Shown here in pieces: positions 23,027 through 32,321 of a DNA stretch of 64,000 bases (its first letter is position 1; every line of letters begins with the position of its first letter). The notes beneath the pieces were generated by a model. It ran no database searches, was not told the DNA's origin, and worked only from the letters and a program-made list of their open reading frames with translations. The translations under genes were made by a program, and so were the position numbers. This DNA is from Deltaproteobacteria bacterium (GTDB lineage Bacteria > Myxococcota_A > UBA9042 > DTJE01): positions 273,675-337,674 of the forward strand of contig JAKPOP010000010.1 in assembly GCA_029547805.1 (NCBI GenBank). Reading direction: 5' to 3'.

Positions 23027-25255
23027 ATGGACGACCGCCAGGTCGAACTGTCCATCATCGGCATGACCTGCGCCAACTGCGCCCGGGCCGTCGAGCGCGC
23101 CCTGACGAAGCGCGTTCCGGGGGTCTCCACGGCGTCGGTGAATCTGGCCACCGAGTCGGCGGTCGTGCGCTTTGACCCCCGGCGCGCCTCGGTGGACCAG
23201 ATGCTGCGGGCCATCGCCGATGCCGGTTACCGGGCCATGCCCGTCGGGTCGGACGAGGAGGAACAGCGGGCCCGGGAGGCCGAAATCGCCCACCAGCGAC
23301 GATCCTTTGGGGTCGGAGCCGCCCTGAGTCTGCCCCTGATGGCCCTGGCCATGACCCGGGACCTGGGGATCCTGGGCCCCTTCAGTCACCACGCCGCCTT
23401 CGACTGGGTGCTGTTCGCCCTGGCGGCGCCCGTGCAGGGCTACACCGGTTGGGACTTCTACGTCGGCGCCTGGAAGAGCCTGCGCAACCGATCGGCCAAC
23501 ATGGACGTGCTGGTCGCCCTGGGGTCATCGGTGGCCTTTCTCTACAGCGTCGCGGTGCTGGTCCTTCCCGGCGTCCAGGGGCACGTCTATTTCGAGACGT
23601 CGGCCCTGATCGTGACGCTGGTCCGACTGGGGAAACTGCTGGAGGCCGGGGCCCGGGGGCGGGCCTCCCAGGCCATCCGGCAACTCATGGACCTGGCCCC
23701 GGCGACGGCCCTCCGGCTGGACCCGGCGGGTCAGGAGGTGGAGGTCCCCGCCACGGACCTGGAACCCGGAGACGTGGTGGTGGTTCCGGCGGGGGATCGG
23801 GTCCCGGCCGACGGCGTGGTGCTGGCGGGCCGGTCGGCGGTGGACGAGAGCCTCCTCACCGGCGAGGCGATGCCGGTGGACAAGGAACCGGGACAGCGCC
23901 TGTTTGGAGGCACCGTGAACCTCCAGGGCCGCCTGAAGATGACAGTCACCGGGGTCGGGTCCCAGACGGCCCTGGCCCGGATCGTGCGCCTGGTCCGGGA
24001 GGCCCAGGGCAGTCGGGCCCCCATCCAACGCCTGGCGGACCGGGTCTCGGGGGTCTTCGTGCCGGTCATCCTGGCCGTGGCGGTCGGGACGGGGCTGGGA
24101 TGGTGGATCGCGGGCGCAGGGCTCGTCCCGGCCATGATCCGGATGATCGCGGTGCTGGTCATCGCCTGTCCCTGCGCCCTGGGGCTTGCCACCCCGACGG
24201 CCATCCTGGTCGGAAGCGGCCGCGGTGCGCGCATGGGCCTGCTGTTCCGGAACGCCGAGGCCCTGGAACAGGCCCACCGGGTGACCACGGTGCTGCTGGA
24301 CAAGACCGGGACCCTGACCCTGGGCCGACCGTCGATCACCGACGTGGTCCCCGCCGACGGGGTGGACCCCCAGGACCTGCTGGCCCTGGCGGCCACCGCC
24401 GAGTCCGGTGCGGGCCATCCCCTGGGGAAGGCCGTCGTGGAGGGGGCCCGGGCACGGGGGGTCCCAGTCCGGGAACCGGACGTGGCGACGGTCGAGGCCG
24501 GATCCGGGGTGTGCGCCTCGGTCGGTGGCCGGGAGGTCCGGGTCGGGCGCCCCGAGTGGGCCTGCCCCCAGGGACTGCCGCCAGCCCTTGCGATGACGGC
24601 CCAGGCACTGGCCGCCGGGGGCCACACGGTGATGGCGGTGGTGGTCGATGGGCAGGCCATCGGGGTGCTGGCGGCCCGGGACCAGGAGAAGCCTGGGGCC
24701 ATCGAGGCCATCCGGGCCCTTCGGGACCTGGGGATCGCCGTGGCGCTGGTCACCGGAGACCACGAGGCCACGGCGCGGTCGGTGGCCCGGCACCTGGGCA
24801 TCGACCGGGTCCTTGCGGGAGTCCTGCCGGAACAGAAGGCGGCCGTCGTCGCCGAGGTGAAGGCCGCCGGGGGCATCGTGGCGATGGTGGGCGACGGGAT
24901 CAACGACGCGCCGGCCCTGGCGGCCGCCGACGTGGGGATCGCCATCGGGACCGGGGCCGACGTGGCCATGGAGGCTGCCGACGTCGCCCTGGTGGGCGGG
25001 GACCCGATGGGGGTTCCCCGGGCCATCGCCTTGTCACGGGCCACGATGCGGACGATCCGCCAGAACCTGTTCTGGGCCTTCTTCTACAACCTGCTGCTGG
25101 TCCCGGTGGCCGCCGGCGCCCTCTACGGGGTTGAGGACGCGCCGGCGATGATCCGCCATCTGCATCCGGCGATGGCGGCAGCCGCGATGGCCTTCAGCAG
25201 CCTCACCGTGGTGCTGAACTCCCTGCGCCTGGGCCGTGTGGGCCTGGGTCAGTAG
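23027..25255 (+). CDS. copA: Copper-exporting P1B-type ATPase
   Basis: 742 residues. One N-terminal HMA domain (GMTCANC, about residues 12-18), eight membrane helices, the actuator loop TGEAMPV, the intramembrane Cys381-Pro-Cys383 in ACPCALGLATPTA, the phosphorylated aspartate in DKTGTLT (Asp425) and the hinge GDGINDAP (622-629). These define a Cu(I)/Ag(I) exporter. The C-terminal helices have YNLLLVPVAAGALY and the MAAAAMAFSSLTVVLNSLRL segment typical of CopA. It starts three bases after copZ. Its 3' end overlaps the convergent DUF6485 gene by seven bases. Confidence 0.95.
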   Translation: MDDRQVELSIIGMTCANCARAVERALTKRVPGVSTASVNLATESAVVRFDPRRASVDQMLRAIADAGYRAMPVGSDEEEQRAREAEIAHQRRSFGVGAALSLPLMALAMTRDLGILGPFSHHAAFDWVLFALAAPVQGYTGWDFYVGAWKSLRNRSANMDVLVALGSSVAFLYSVAVLVLPGVQGHVYFETSALIVTLVRLGKLLEAGARGRASQAIRQLMDLAPATALRLDPAGQEVEVPATDLEPGDVVVVPAGDRVPADGVVLAGRSAVDESLLTGEAMPVDKEPGQRLFGGTVNLQGRLKMTVTGVGSQTALARIVRLVREAQGSRAPIQRLADRVSGVFVPVILAVAVGTGLGWWIAGAGLVPAMIRMIAVLVIACPCALGLATPTAILVGSGRGARMGLLFRNAEALEQAHRVTTVLLDKTGTLTLGRPSITDVVPADGVDPQDLLALAATAESGAGHPLGKAVVEGARARGVPVREPDVATVEAGSGVCASVGGREVRVGRPEWACPQGLPPALAMTAQALAAGGHTVMAVVVDGQAIGVLAARDQEKPGAIEAIRALRDLGIAVALVTGDHEATARSVARHLGIDRVLAGVLPEQKAAVVAEVKAAGGIVAMVGDGINDAPALAAADVGIAIGTGADVAMEAADVALVGGDPMGVPRAIALSRATMRTIRQNLFWAFFYNLLLVPVAAGALYGVEDAPAMIRHLHPAMAAAAMAFSSLTVVLNSLRLGRVGLGQ

Positions 25256-25455
25256 CCTCGAGCCCGCCAGGCCTCGATGAACCGCGACAGGGAGCGGTCG
25301 TAGGTCCGCTCGTCCTCGGGGGGAAAGAGGCACCCGGGCAGTTCATGACGGCTCCAGTGGTCCGCCAGGCAGTCGCAGCAGACCCCCTTCCGGGAGCAGG
25401 GGGTCCAGGTGCAGGTGCACCTCCTGAGGTTGCGATCCGACTTGCATTCCTTCAT
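25249..25455 (-). CDS. DUF6485 family small cysteine-rich protein
   Basis: 68 residues with a cluster of cysteines (MKECKSDRNLRRCTCTWTPC, then RKGVCCDCL) likely to bind zinc, followed by LPGCLFPPEDERTYDRSLSRF. This arrangement matches DUF6485 proteins, common in anaerobes and of unknown role. Start at 25455 is chosen over an upstream in-frame ATG at 25485 because the family begins MKEC. The gene converges on copA with overlapping ends. Confidence 0.75.
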   Translation of the reverse strand: MKECKSDRNLRRCTCTWTPCSRKGVCCDCLADHWSRHELPGCLFPPEDERTYDRSLSRFIEAWRARGY

Positions 25456-25520
25456 GGCAGGCCTCCAACGCCAGAAATCCATCACGCGACGGCAGGATCA
25501 GCCCAGACCACCACGAGGGG

Positions 25521-26573
25521 TCAGCCGAAGTGGTCCCACCCGCCCCCGAACTCCACCAGACGTCCGTCGGGCAACAGCAGACCCCCGGGGGTCCCGGGTT
25601 CCAGGACCTCCCCGATGTCCGTCACGGGGGTCCCGGTGGCCTCCCGGACCCGGTCCGCCAACAGGCCGGCCGCCTCCGGGGGACAGGTGAAGAGCAGTTC
25701 GTAGTCCTCCCCGCCATGGAGCGCGAAGTGCCACTCGTCGCCGGTCGTCGCCCGGGCCAGCAGGCGATTCTCCGGCGCCACCGGCAGGCGGCTGGCCTCG
25801 ATGCGTCCGCCGACGCCGCTGCACTGCAGGAGGTGGCCCAGGTCCCCCGCCAGGCCGTCCGAGACATCGATCATCGCGGTGGCCAGCCGGGAGGCCCCGA
25901 TGACCCTCCCCTCCCGGACCCGGGGTTCCGGACGGTCCCGGCGCCCGGTGGCCCGGAGGAGATAGTCCTGCGGCACCGGGAAGGGCTCCTGGGGAACCCG
26001 GGTCCCGGCAGGGGATCGACCGGAGGGACCCACCAGCAGGGCCACTCCCGCCGCCGCATCCCCCAGCGTCCCGGTGACCAGGATCCGGTCCCCGGGTCGG
26101 GCCCCGGACCGCAGCAGGACCTCCTCCCGGGGGGCCTCCCCGATCAGGAACAGGTCGATGAAGAGGCCCTGGGGAACCCGGGAGACGTTGCCCCCGACCA
26201 CCTGGACGCCGAAGCGGGCGGCCTCCTGGCCCAGTCCCCGATAGAGGCCCTCGACGAAGGCCGCCTCCAGGTCCCTGGGCAGGCCCAGAGAGACCAGCGC
26301 GAACCGGGGCGTCCCCCCGGCCGAGGCGATGTCGCTGAGGTTCACGGCCAGGACCTTGCGCCCCAGGTCCTCCGGGGCGACGGCCTCTCGCAGGAAGTGG
26401 GATCCCTCCACCTGGACGTCGCAGGTGGCGAGCCAGACGAGGCCATCCTGGCGACCGCCCTCCAGCACCGCCACGTCGTCGCCGATCCCCACCAGCACCT
26501 CGGGGCCCGAGGCCGGCAAGAGGCCCTGCAGGACCCGGATCAGGGCGAATTCCCCCAGTTCCCCGACCGTCAT
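25521..26573 (-). CDS. thiL: Thiamine-monophosphate kinase
   Basis: 350 residues of the PurM/ThiL fold. N-terminal VGELGEFALI, the metal/ATP loop GIGDDVAVLE, the conserved Asp-rich ATCDVQVEGSHFLRE and KVLAVNLSDIASAGGTPRFA are typical ThiL blocks; DVSDGLAGDLGHL lies in the second half. It phosphorylates thiamine monophosphate to the diphosphate, the last step of the pathway. Start ATG 26573 overlaps the thiE stop, so thiE and thiL are translated together. Confidence 0.92.
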   Translation of the reverse strand: MTVGELGEFALIRVLQGLLPASGPEVLVGIGDDVAVLEGGRQDGLVWLATCDVQVEGSHFLREAVAPEDLGRKVLAVNLSDIASAGGTPRFALVSLGLPRDLEAAFVEGLYRGLGQEAARFGVQVVGGNVSRVPQGLFIDLFLIGEAPREEVLLRSGARPGDRILVTGTLGDAAAGVALLVGPSGRSPAGTRVPQEPFPVPQDYLLRATGRRDRPEPRVREGRVIGASRLATAMIDVSDGLAGDLGHLLQCSGVGGRIEASRLPVAPENRLLARATTGDEWHFALHGGEDYELLFTCPPEAAGLLADRVREATGTPVTDIGEVLEPGTPGGLLLPDGRLVEFGGGWDHFG

Positions 26574-27217
26574 GGCCGCCTCCGCACCGAATCGACGACC
26601 TGCCGCAAAGCCCGGGCCGCCCCCTCGACGTCCTCGGCGGCCAGGATGGCCGATACCACCGCGACCCCCGACGCCCCGGCCTCGATCACCGACCGGGCAT
26701 TGGAGGCATGGACCCCGCCGATGGCCAGGACGGGGATCGACACGGCGGCCGCGATCGCCGAGAGCCCCTCGAGTCCCAGGGGCGGCCCCGCATCGGCCTT
26801 CGTGGGCGTGGCGAACACCGGGCTCGCCCCGATGTAGTCGGCCCCCGATCGTTCCGCCTCCCGGGCCTCCTCGACGCTCCCTGCTGACACGCCCAGGACC
26901 GCCTCGGGACCCAGCAGGGCCCGGGCCGTGACCGGGGACAGGTCCTGCTGGCCCACGTGGAGGCCGTCGGCACCGGCGGCCAGGGCCACGTCCAGGCGGT
27001 CGTTGACCAGGAAGAGGGCCCCCAGGCGACGGCAGACCTCCCCGACCTCCAGGGCCTCCTGGACCATCTCCCCGGTGCAGCGATCCTTTTCCCGGTACTG
27101 GACGACCGTCACGCCGCCCCGGATGGCCGCCGCGACCACCTCCGCCAGAGGCCGCCCCCGGGCGAGTCCCCGGTCGGTGACCAGGTAGAGGGACCAGTCC
27201 ACCGTCCTCGGGTCCAT
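26570..27217 (-). CDS. thiE: Thiamine-phosphate synthase
   Basis: 215 residues, a TIM barrel with the ThiE blocks SLYLVTDRGLARG, GGVTVVQYREKD, LFLVNDRLDVALAAGADGLH followed by VGQQD, DYIGASPVFATPTKADAG and IPVLAIGGVHASN. It joins the pyrimidine diphosphate and thiazole phosphate moieties to form thiamine phosphate. Start 27217 (ATGGACCCG) lies two bases after the thiM stop; a longer open frame upstream overlaps thiM and is not used. Confidence 0.92.
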   Translation of the reverse strand: MDPRTVDWSLYLVTDRGLARGRPLAEVVAAAIRGGVTVVQYREKDRCTGEMVQEALEVGEVCRRLGALFLVNDRLDVALAAGADGLHVGQQDLSPVTARALLGPEAVLGVSAGSVEEAREAERSGADYIGASPVFATPTKADAGPPLGLEGLSAIAAAVSIPVLAIGGVHASNARSVIEAGASGVAVVSAILAAEDVEGAARALRQVVDSVRRRP

Positions 27218-27219
27218 CG

Positions 27220-28056
27220 TCACACCTCGACCACCTTCACTCCCGACTCGATCCGGGCCCGGTCCAGTTCGTAGAGGGCATCCATCAGTTCCACCCGGAA
27301 GGAGCCGGGGCCCCGGGCCCGGGCCGCCGCCATCTCCCCTGCCAGACCGTAGCAGGCCAGGGCAGCGGCCGTCGCCTCCAGGCGGCCCGACGGCCGGGAC
27401 CGGTCCTCCAGGGCCCCCAAGAAGGCCCCGATCATCGCCGTGGCCATGCACCCGGTGCCCGTGACCGCCCGCATGAGGGGATGACCGTTGTCCACGCCCA
27501 GCACCCGGGTCCCGTCGGACACGTGGTCCCGGGCCCCGGTGATGGCCACCACTGCCCCGGTCCGGGCAGCCAGTTCCCGGGCCACCCGGGCCGGGTCCGC
27601 CACCCCGGCCACCGACTCCACGCCCCGGACCTCGCCGCCGGCCCCGGCCAGGGCCCCCACCTCGCCCGAGTTGCCCCGGATCACCGCCACCTGGACCTCC
27701 CGGAGGATCCGGGCTCCCGTCTCGTTCCGGTAGGGCGTCGCCCCGACCCCCACCGGGTCGAAGACCACCGGGACCCCCAGTGCGTTGGCCCGGCGGCCGG
27801 CAAGGATCATCGCCTCGACCCAGTCGGGCTCCAGGGTGCCGGGATTGATCACCAGCGCCCCCGCCGCGGCGACCATGTCCGCCACTTCCTCCCGGGCGTG
27901 GGCCATCACCGGCAGGGCCCCGACGGCCAGGGTCAGGTTCGCGGTGTCGTTCATCACGACGAAGTTCGTGATCTGGTGCACCAGGGGGGACACCTCCCGG
28001 ACCCGTGCCGACAGGTCCGCCGCCTGCCTCCCGAAGTCCTGCAGGACCGTCGCCAC
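27220..28056 (-). CDS. thiM: Hydroxyethylthiazole kinase
   Basis: 278 residues, ribokinase-like. PLVHQITNFVVMNDTANLTL at the N-terminus, GVPVVFDPVGVGATPYRN, and the catalytic AVTGTGCMATAMIGAFLGA are diagnostic for ThiM, which salvages the thiazole alcohol. A GTG start at 28056 is chosen: GGGAGCGGAGGGAA lies upstream and the family starts about here, whereas an upstream ATG at 28212 adds 52 low-complexity residues. First gene of thiM-thiE-thiL. No thiC, thiG or thiD is in the window, consistent with salvage at this locus. I looked for a TPP riboswitch in the 160-base leader and did not find the conserved core. Confidence 0.9.
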   Translation of the reverse strand: MATVLQDFGRQAADLSARVREVSPLVHQITNFVVMNDTANLTLAVGALPVMAHAREEVADMVAAAGALVINPGTLEPDWVEAMILAGRRANALGVPVVFDPVGVGATPYRNETGARILREVQVAVIRGNSGEVGALAGAGGEVRGVESVAGVADPARVARELAARTGAVVAITGARDHVSDGTRVLGVDNGHPLMRAVTGTGCMATAMIGAFLGALEDRSRPSGRLEATAAALACYGLAGEMAAARARGPGSFRVELMDALYELDRARIESGVKVVEV

Positions 28057-28218
28057 CGTTCCCTCCGCTCCCCGTGCCTCTCGACTGCGACTCGCCCCGA
28101 TCCCGCCAACCCGACGTCCGGGACCGGGCCGCCCCGGCACCCCGACGCCGGAGGCGAGTCTAGAGGAAGCGGGGACCGGGGGCCAGATCCGGGACTCCCC
28201 GACCCCCCGCAACCTTCA

Positions 28219-28248
28219 TTGACAACCCCGGAAGCCACTGCCTACCAT
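28219..28248 (+). promoter_or_regulatory. Sigma70-type promoter of the diaminohexanoate dehydrogenase gene
   Basis: TTGACA (28219-28224), 18-base spacer, TACCAT (28243-28248), 44 bases before the ATG. The -35 element is perfect. The leader carries CAGGAGGATCCC as ribosome-binding site. Confidence 0.65.
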
Positions 28249-28292
28249 CGCACCGCCTTCGGGCGTCCGAAATGCATTGACAGGAGGATCCC

Positions 28293-29339
28293 ATGTCGGA
28301 ATATCGGAACGGCGGCGACCGGTTCGGCCGCCATCGCGTGCTGGCCCCGGAGGGGGCCCTTCCCCAGGCGGCGACGCGCCTCGACAACTCCCTGCCGATC
28401 TGGGACAACGAGATCCTGATCGACGTGCAGACCCTGAACATCGACTCGGCCTCCTTCCGGCAGATGCGCACCGCCGCCGGGGGCGACCCCCAGGGCATCG
28501 CGAACCAGGTGCTGCAGAACGTCGCGACGATGGGCAAGCAGCAGAACCCCGTCACGGGGTCCGGGGGCATGCTCCTGGGCACCGTGGAGGACCTGGGCCC
28601 CCGCTACTCGAACCCCGCCGGCGTGAAGGTCGGCGACCGGGTCTGCACGCTGGTCTCCCTGACCCTGACCCCCCTGATCATCCATCGCATCCGGGAGGTC
28701 CACGACTCGGAGCAGATCGACATCGAGGGCAAGGCCGTGCTCTTCGACTCGGGGGTGCTGGCCCGGATCCCCGACGACATGAACGTGAAGACCTGCCTGG
28801 CCCTCCTCGACGTCGCCGGGGCGCCGCCCCAGGCCCACCGCCTGGCCCAGAAGGGGCAGACGATCTACATCATCGGTGCCGGCAAGTCGGGGATCCTGTG
28901 CGCCGCGGCGATCCGGCAGAAACTGGGGCAGGACTGCCGGATCCTGGTGTCGGCGACCCGGCAGGCCAGCATCGACGCCTTCCGAGAACTGGGCCTGGCC
29001 GACGACCTCTTCACGGCGAATGCCCTGAATCCCGGCGAGACGATGGACCAGGTGGCCCGGGTCACGGGCGGATCGATGGCGGACCTGGTGATCAACACCG
29101 CCAACGTGGAGGGGACCGAGTTGTCCTCGGTGCTGTGCTGCAAGCAGGGGGGCACGGTCTATTTCTTCAACATGGCGACGAACTTCCAGAAGGCGGCCCT
29201 GGGTGCCGAGGGCGTCGGCATGGACGTCCAGATGATCATCGGCAACGGCTACGCCCCCGGGCATGCCGACTTCACGCTGGAGGTCTATCGCCGGTTCCCG
29301 ACCGTCCGGAAGTGGTTCGACGACAAGTTCGGGGGCTAG
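28293..29339 (+). CDS. kdd: L-erythro-3,5-diaminohexanoate dehydrogenase
   Basis: 348 residues, matching the length and pattern of Kdd from lysine-fermenting Fusobacterium, Clostridium and Cloacimonas: FGRHRVLAPEGALPQAA, DNEILIDVQTLNIDSASF, QNPVTGSGGMLLGTVEDLG, KVGDRVCTLVSLTLTPL, an NAD-binding YIIGAGKSGILCA, and KAALGAEGVGMDVQMIIGNG near the C-terminus. It oxidatively deaminates (3S,5S)-diaminohexanoate to 5-amino-3-oxohexanoate. The other lysine-fermentation genes (lysine 2,3-aminomutase, KamDE, Kce, Kal) are not in the window, so the gene is detached from its usual cluster. It has its own promoter. Family assignment is by recall of sequence blocks. Confidence 0.85.
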   Translation: MSEYRNGGDRFGRHRVLAPEGALPQAATRLDNSLPIWDNEILIDVQTLNIDSASFRQMRTAAGGDPQGIANQVLQNVATMGKQQNPVTGSGGMLLGTVEDLGPRYSNPAGVKVGDRVCTLVSLTLTPLIIHRIREVHDSEQIDIEGKAVLFDSGVLARIPDDMNVKTCLALLDVAGAPPQAHRLAQKGQTIYIIGAGKSGILCAAAIRQKLGQDCRILVSATRQASIDAFRELGLADDLFTANALNPGETMDQVARVTGGSMADLVINTANVEGTELSSVLCCKQGGTVYFFNMATNFQKAALGAEGVGMDVQMIIGNGYAPGHADFTLEVYRRFPTVRKWFDDKFGG

Positions 29340-29485
29340 CGGCCCCTCTCCCACCCCATCTCCACTGACTTCACGAACGCGCTGTTTCTGCAGTCTCTAC
29401 GCATCATCTCGACCGCAAGACCGGCATGTCATGCTCCACTGATTCTGAATTTTTGCAGAACATGCAGGTTTCGATGATCACCCCC

Positions 29486-29514
29486 TTGCATGGGCGCCCC
29501 AAATCTGCTAAGGT
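29486..29514 (+). promoter_or_regulatory. Sigma70-type promoter upstream of glnA
   Basis: TTGCAT (29486-29491), 17-base spacer, TAAGGT (29509-29514), 55 bases before the glnA ATG, inside a 230-base A+T-richer intergenic region (29340-29569). I looked for a sigma54 -24/-12 element here and found no correctly spaced GG/GC pair. Confidence 0.5.
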
Positions 29515-29569
29515 GTCTCCGTTCCCGTGACATCCAGGCGGTGCGCAACCCCCATCACAGGAAGGAGCC

Positions 29570-30916
29570 ATGAAGACCAACCCCCATCGACCCCTCAATG
29601 CGGAACGGATCCTCAAGATCTGCCGGGACGAGGAGGTGCGATTCCTGCGCCTCCAGTTCACCGACATCCTCGGCATCAACAAGAACGTCGAGGTCCCCGA
29701 GTCCCAGTTCGAGAAGGCCCTGAACGGCGAGATCATGTTCGACGGATCCTCGATCCAGGGCTTCGTCCGGATCGAGGAGTCGGACATGCTGCTGCGGCCG
29801 GACCTCCAGTCCTTCCGGATCTTCCCCTGGCGGGACCCCCGGGGGGCCGTGGCCCGGGTCATCTGCGACGTGGTGCAGCCCGACGGGTCGCCCTTCGCCG
29901 GCTGCCCGAGGTCGGCCCTGAAGCGGGTGGCCGCCCAGGCGGCCGAGATGGGCTTCTCGTCGATGATGGGGCCCGAGGCCGAGTTCTTCCTGTTCCAGCG
30001 CGCCGAGGACGGCAGCCCCACCACCATCACCCACGATGCGGGGTCCTACTTCGACCTCGCCCCCATCGACAAGGGCGAGGAGTGCCGCCGGGCCATCGTC
30101 GCGTCACTGGAGGCGATGAGTTTCGAGGTCGAGGCGGCCCATCACGAGGTGGCCCCGGGCCAGCACGAGATCGACTTCCGCTACGACGAGGTGGTCGAGA
30201 CCGCCGACAAACTGGCCACCTTTCGCTTCGTGGTGCGCAAGGTGGCCCTGGACTTCGGCCTCCACGCCACCTTCATGCCGAAGCCCATCCAGGGGGTCAA
30301 CGGGTCCGGCATGCATGTCCACCAGTCCCTCTTCCGGAACGGGCAGAACGCCTTCTACGACCCGGCGGGGCCCTGGCAACTGTCCGAGACGGCCCTGCAC
30401 TACATCGGCGGCATCCTGCACCATGCGAAGGCCATTGCCGCGGTGACCAATCCCACCGTGAACTCCTACAAGCGCCTGGTGCCGGGCTACGAGGCCCCGA
30501 CGGCCATCGTCTGGTCCGAGCGGAACCGCAGCCCGATGGCCCGGGTCCCCGATCGGCGGGGCGCTGGGACCCGGGTCGAGATCCGGATGCCCGATCCGTC
30601 CTGCAACCCCTATCTGGCCTTCGCGGTGATGCTGGCCGCCGGGCTCGACGGGGTCCGCAACCGCATCGACCCCGGCCCGCCGGTCAACAAGAACATCTTC
30701 GAGATGTCCCAGCGGGAGCGGCGCCGGCTCCATATCGAGGACCTTCCGGCGGACCTGTCGGAGGCCCTCAAGGAACTGCGGAAGGACCCGGTGATCCGGG
30801 AGGCCCTGGGGGACCACCTCTACCGGCAGTTCCTGGAGGCGAAGACCGCCGAGTGGCAGGAGTACATCGCGACCGTGCATCCCTGGGAACTGGACCGCTA
30901 CCTCGCCCGCCACTGA
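29570..30916 (+). CDS. glnA: Glutamine synthetase, type I
   Basis: 448 residues. The N-terminal beta-grasp domain has FLRLQFTDILGINKNVEVP and FDGSSIQGFVRIEESDMLL; the catalytic domain has GPEAEFFLF (metal glutamates), AHHEVAPGQHEIDFRYDE, GSGMHVHQSLF, the ATP/glutamate region NSYKRLVPGYEAPTAIVWSE, and RVEIRMPDPSCNPYLAF. It makes glutamine from glutamate, ammonia and ATP. At about 445 residues, without the GSI-beta insert or an obvious C-terminal adenylylation Tyr segment, it resembles the GSI-alpha group, which is feedback-inhibited rather than adenylylated. AGGAAGGAGCC precedes the ATG. Confidence 0.95.
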   Translation: MKTNPHRPLNAERILKICRDEEVRFLRLQFTDILGINKNVEVPESQFEKALNGEIMFDGSSIQGFVRIEESDMLLRPDLQSFRIFPWRDPRGAVARVICDVVQPDGSPFAGCPRSALKRVAAQAAEMGFSSMMGPEAEFFLFQRAEDGSPTTITHDAGSYFDLAPIDKGEECRRAIVASLEAMSFEVEAAHHEVAPGQHEIDFRYDEVVETADKLATFRFVVRKVALDFGLHATFMPKPIQGVNGSGMHVHQSLFRNGQNAFYDPAGPWQLSETALHYIGGILHHAKAIAAVTNPTVNSYKRLVPGYEAPTAIVWSERNRSPMARVPDRRGAGTRVEIRMPDPSCNPYLAFAVMLAAGLDGVRNRIDPGPPVNKNIFEMSQRERRRLHIEDLPADLSEALKELRKDPVIREALGDHLYRQFLEAKTAEWQEYIATVHPWELDRYLARH

Positions 30917-31039
30917 CGCTCGGGAAGGACCCGTCGGACCCTGACCTCCGTCATACTGGCCAGGCCTCCATCCCTGATACGACCCGTTCAGGATCCGGCC
31001 CGCAGGGGGCCGGAACATGGCTTCTTCCGGAGGTGCCCG

Positions 31040-32296
31040 ATGCGTGGATTTCGTCTGGTCCTCTCCCTCTTCCTGGTCTGGCTGCCTGTCCTGGCGGTGG
31101 CGGGCCCGAAGGCCACCGCGCCGGCCAAGGATTCCTCGTGCATCCATTGCCACCAGCAGGTGACGCCGGGGATCGTGCAGCAGCACAAGGCGAGCCGGCA
31201 CTACCAGTCCGGGGAGGCCGACTGCGCCGATTGCCACGGCAGCGACCACCAGGCGATGGACGACGCCCGGAAGGCCCGAATCCCCACCCCGGCCACCTGC
31301 GCCCAGTGCCACCAGGAGCAGGTCACCCAGTACCAGAACGGCAAGCACTCCCTGGCCTGGGTGGCCATGGAGGCGATGCCCGGGCTGCAGCACCAGCCGA
31401 CCCCGATGAAGGGGGCTGGCCTGAAGGGATGCAGCGGCTGCCACAAGATCGGCGACAAGGATGGATCGAAGGCCGGCCTCCATTACGGCACCGGGGCCTG
31501 CGACTCCTGCCATACCCGGCACACCTTCAGCAAGAAGGAGGCCAGGGACCCGCGGGCCTGCGCCACCTGCCACATGGGCTTCGACCATCCCCACTGGGAG
31601 ATGTACAGCACCTCCAAGCACGGCGTGATCTGGCAGATCGAGGGAGACACCGGCCGGGCCCCCACCTGCACCACCTGCCACATGCAGCAGGGGGACCACG
31701 GCGTGATGACCGCCTGGGGTTTCCTGGCCCTGCGGCTCCCGGAAGAGGATGCGGAGTGGATGGCCGACCGGGTCGAAATCCTGAAGGCCCTGGGCGTGCT
31801 GGACCATGCCGGCAATCCCACCGGACGCCTGGAGGTGGTGAAGGCCGGCAAGGTGGCCCGCCTGACCCGGGAGGCCTTCGACGCCGAGCGCCAGAAGATG
31901 CAGCAGACCTGTGCCCACTGCCACTCGCCGTCCTACGTGAAGGACCAGTTGGAGGCCGGCGACCGGATGATCCGGGAGGCCGACCGGGTCTTCGCCCGGG
32001 CCATCCGGACGGTTCGGGCCCTCTACGCCGACGGCATCCTGACGACCCCCGAGGGATGGACGATGGCCCCGGACCTGCTCCAGTTCTACGATGCGAAGAC
32101 GCCCATCGAGCAGGACCTCTACAAGATGCTGATGGAGTACCGGATGCGGGCCTTCCAGGGGGCCTTCCACAACAACCCGGACTACAGCCACTGGTACGGC
32201 TGGGCCCCGCTGGTCGAGACCGCGAGCCGCATCGAGGCCGAGGCCCAGCGGCTCCGGGCGGAACACCGCCCGGGCACCCCGAAGCGCCAGAAATAG
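31040..32296 (+). CDS. Octaheme c-type cytochrome of the hydroxylamine oxidoreductase family
   Basis: 418 residues with a signal peptide (about 1-21) and eight CxxCH motifs at residues 34, 62, 87, 131, 154, 174, 210 and 291. The middle motifs are spaced as in HAO: CSGCHKIG then DGS (active-site heme 4), CDSCHTRHTFSKKEARDP, CATCHMGFDHPHWEMYSTS and CTTCHM, with a helical C-terminal domain after the last heme. Family members oxidise hydroxylamine or, as in epsilonproteobacterial HaoA, reduce nitrite or hydroxylamine to ammonia. With an anaerobic gene set around it, a reductive role is more likely. No cytochrome subunit or quinol partner gene follows; the next gene is a Crp/Fnr regulator that may control it. 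Confidence 0.88.
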   Translation: MRGFRLVLSLFLVWLPVLAVAGPKATAPAKDSSCIHCHQQVTPGIVQQHKASRHYQSGEADCADCHGSDHQAMDDARKARIPTPATCAQCHQEQVTQYQNGKHSLAWVAMEAMPGLQHQPTPMKGAGLKGCSGCHKIGDKDGSKAGLHYGTGACDSCHTRHTFSKKEARDPRACATCHMGFDHPHWEMYSTSKHGVIWQIEGDTGRAPTCTTCHMQQGDHGVMTAWGFLALRLPEEDAEWMADRVEILKALGVLDHAGNPTGRLEVVKAGKVARLTREAFDAERQKMQQTCAHCHSPSYVKDQLEAGDRMIREADRVFARAIRTVRALYADGILTTPEGWTMAPDLLQFYDAKTPIEQDLYKMLMEYRMRAFQGAFHNNPDYSHWYGWAPLVETASRIEAEAQRLRAEHRPGTPKRQK

Positions 32297-32321
32297 CATC
32301 CGTCCCGGCGAATCTCCGGTA

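Noticed and set aside
28057-28218. TPP riboswitch upstream of thiM
   Set aside because: A GGGGTGC run is present, but the conserved CUGAGA and ACCUGAUC-like core segments of the thi-box are not.
29340-29569. Sigma54 promoter for glnA
   Set aside because: No GG/GC pair with the required ten-base spacing was found; a CGGCATGTCATGCT stretch has the wrong spacing. A sigma70-like promoter fits better.
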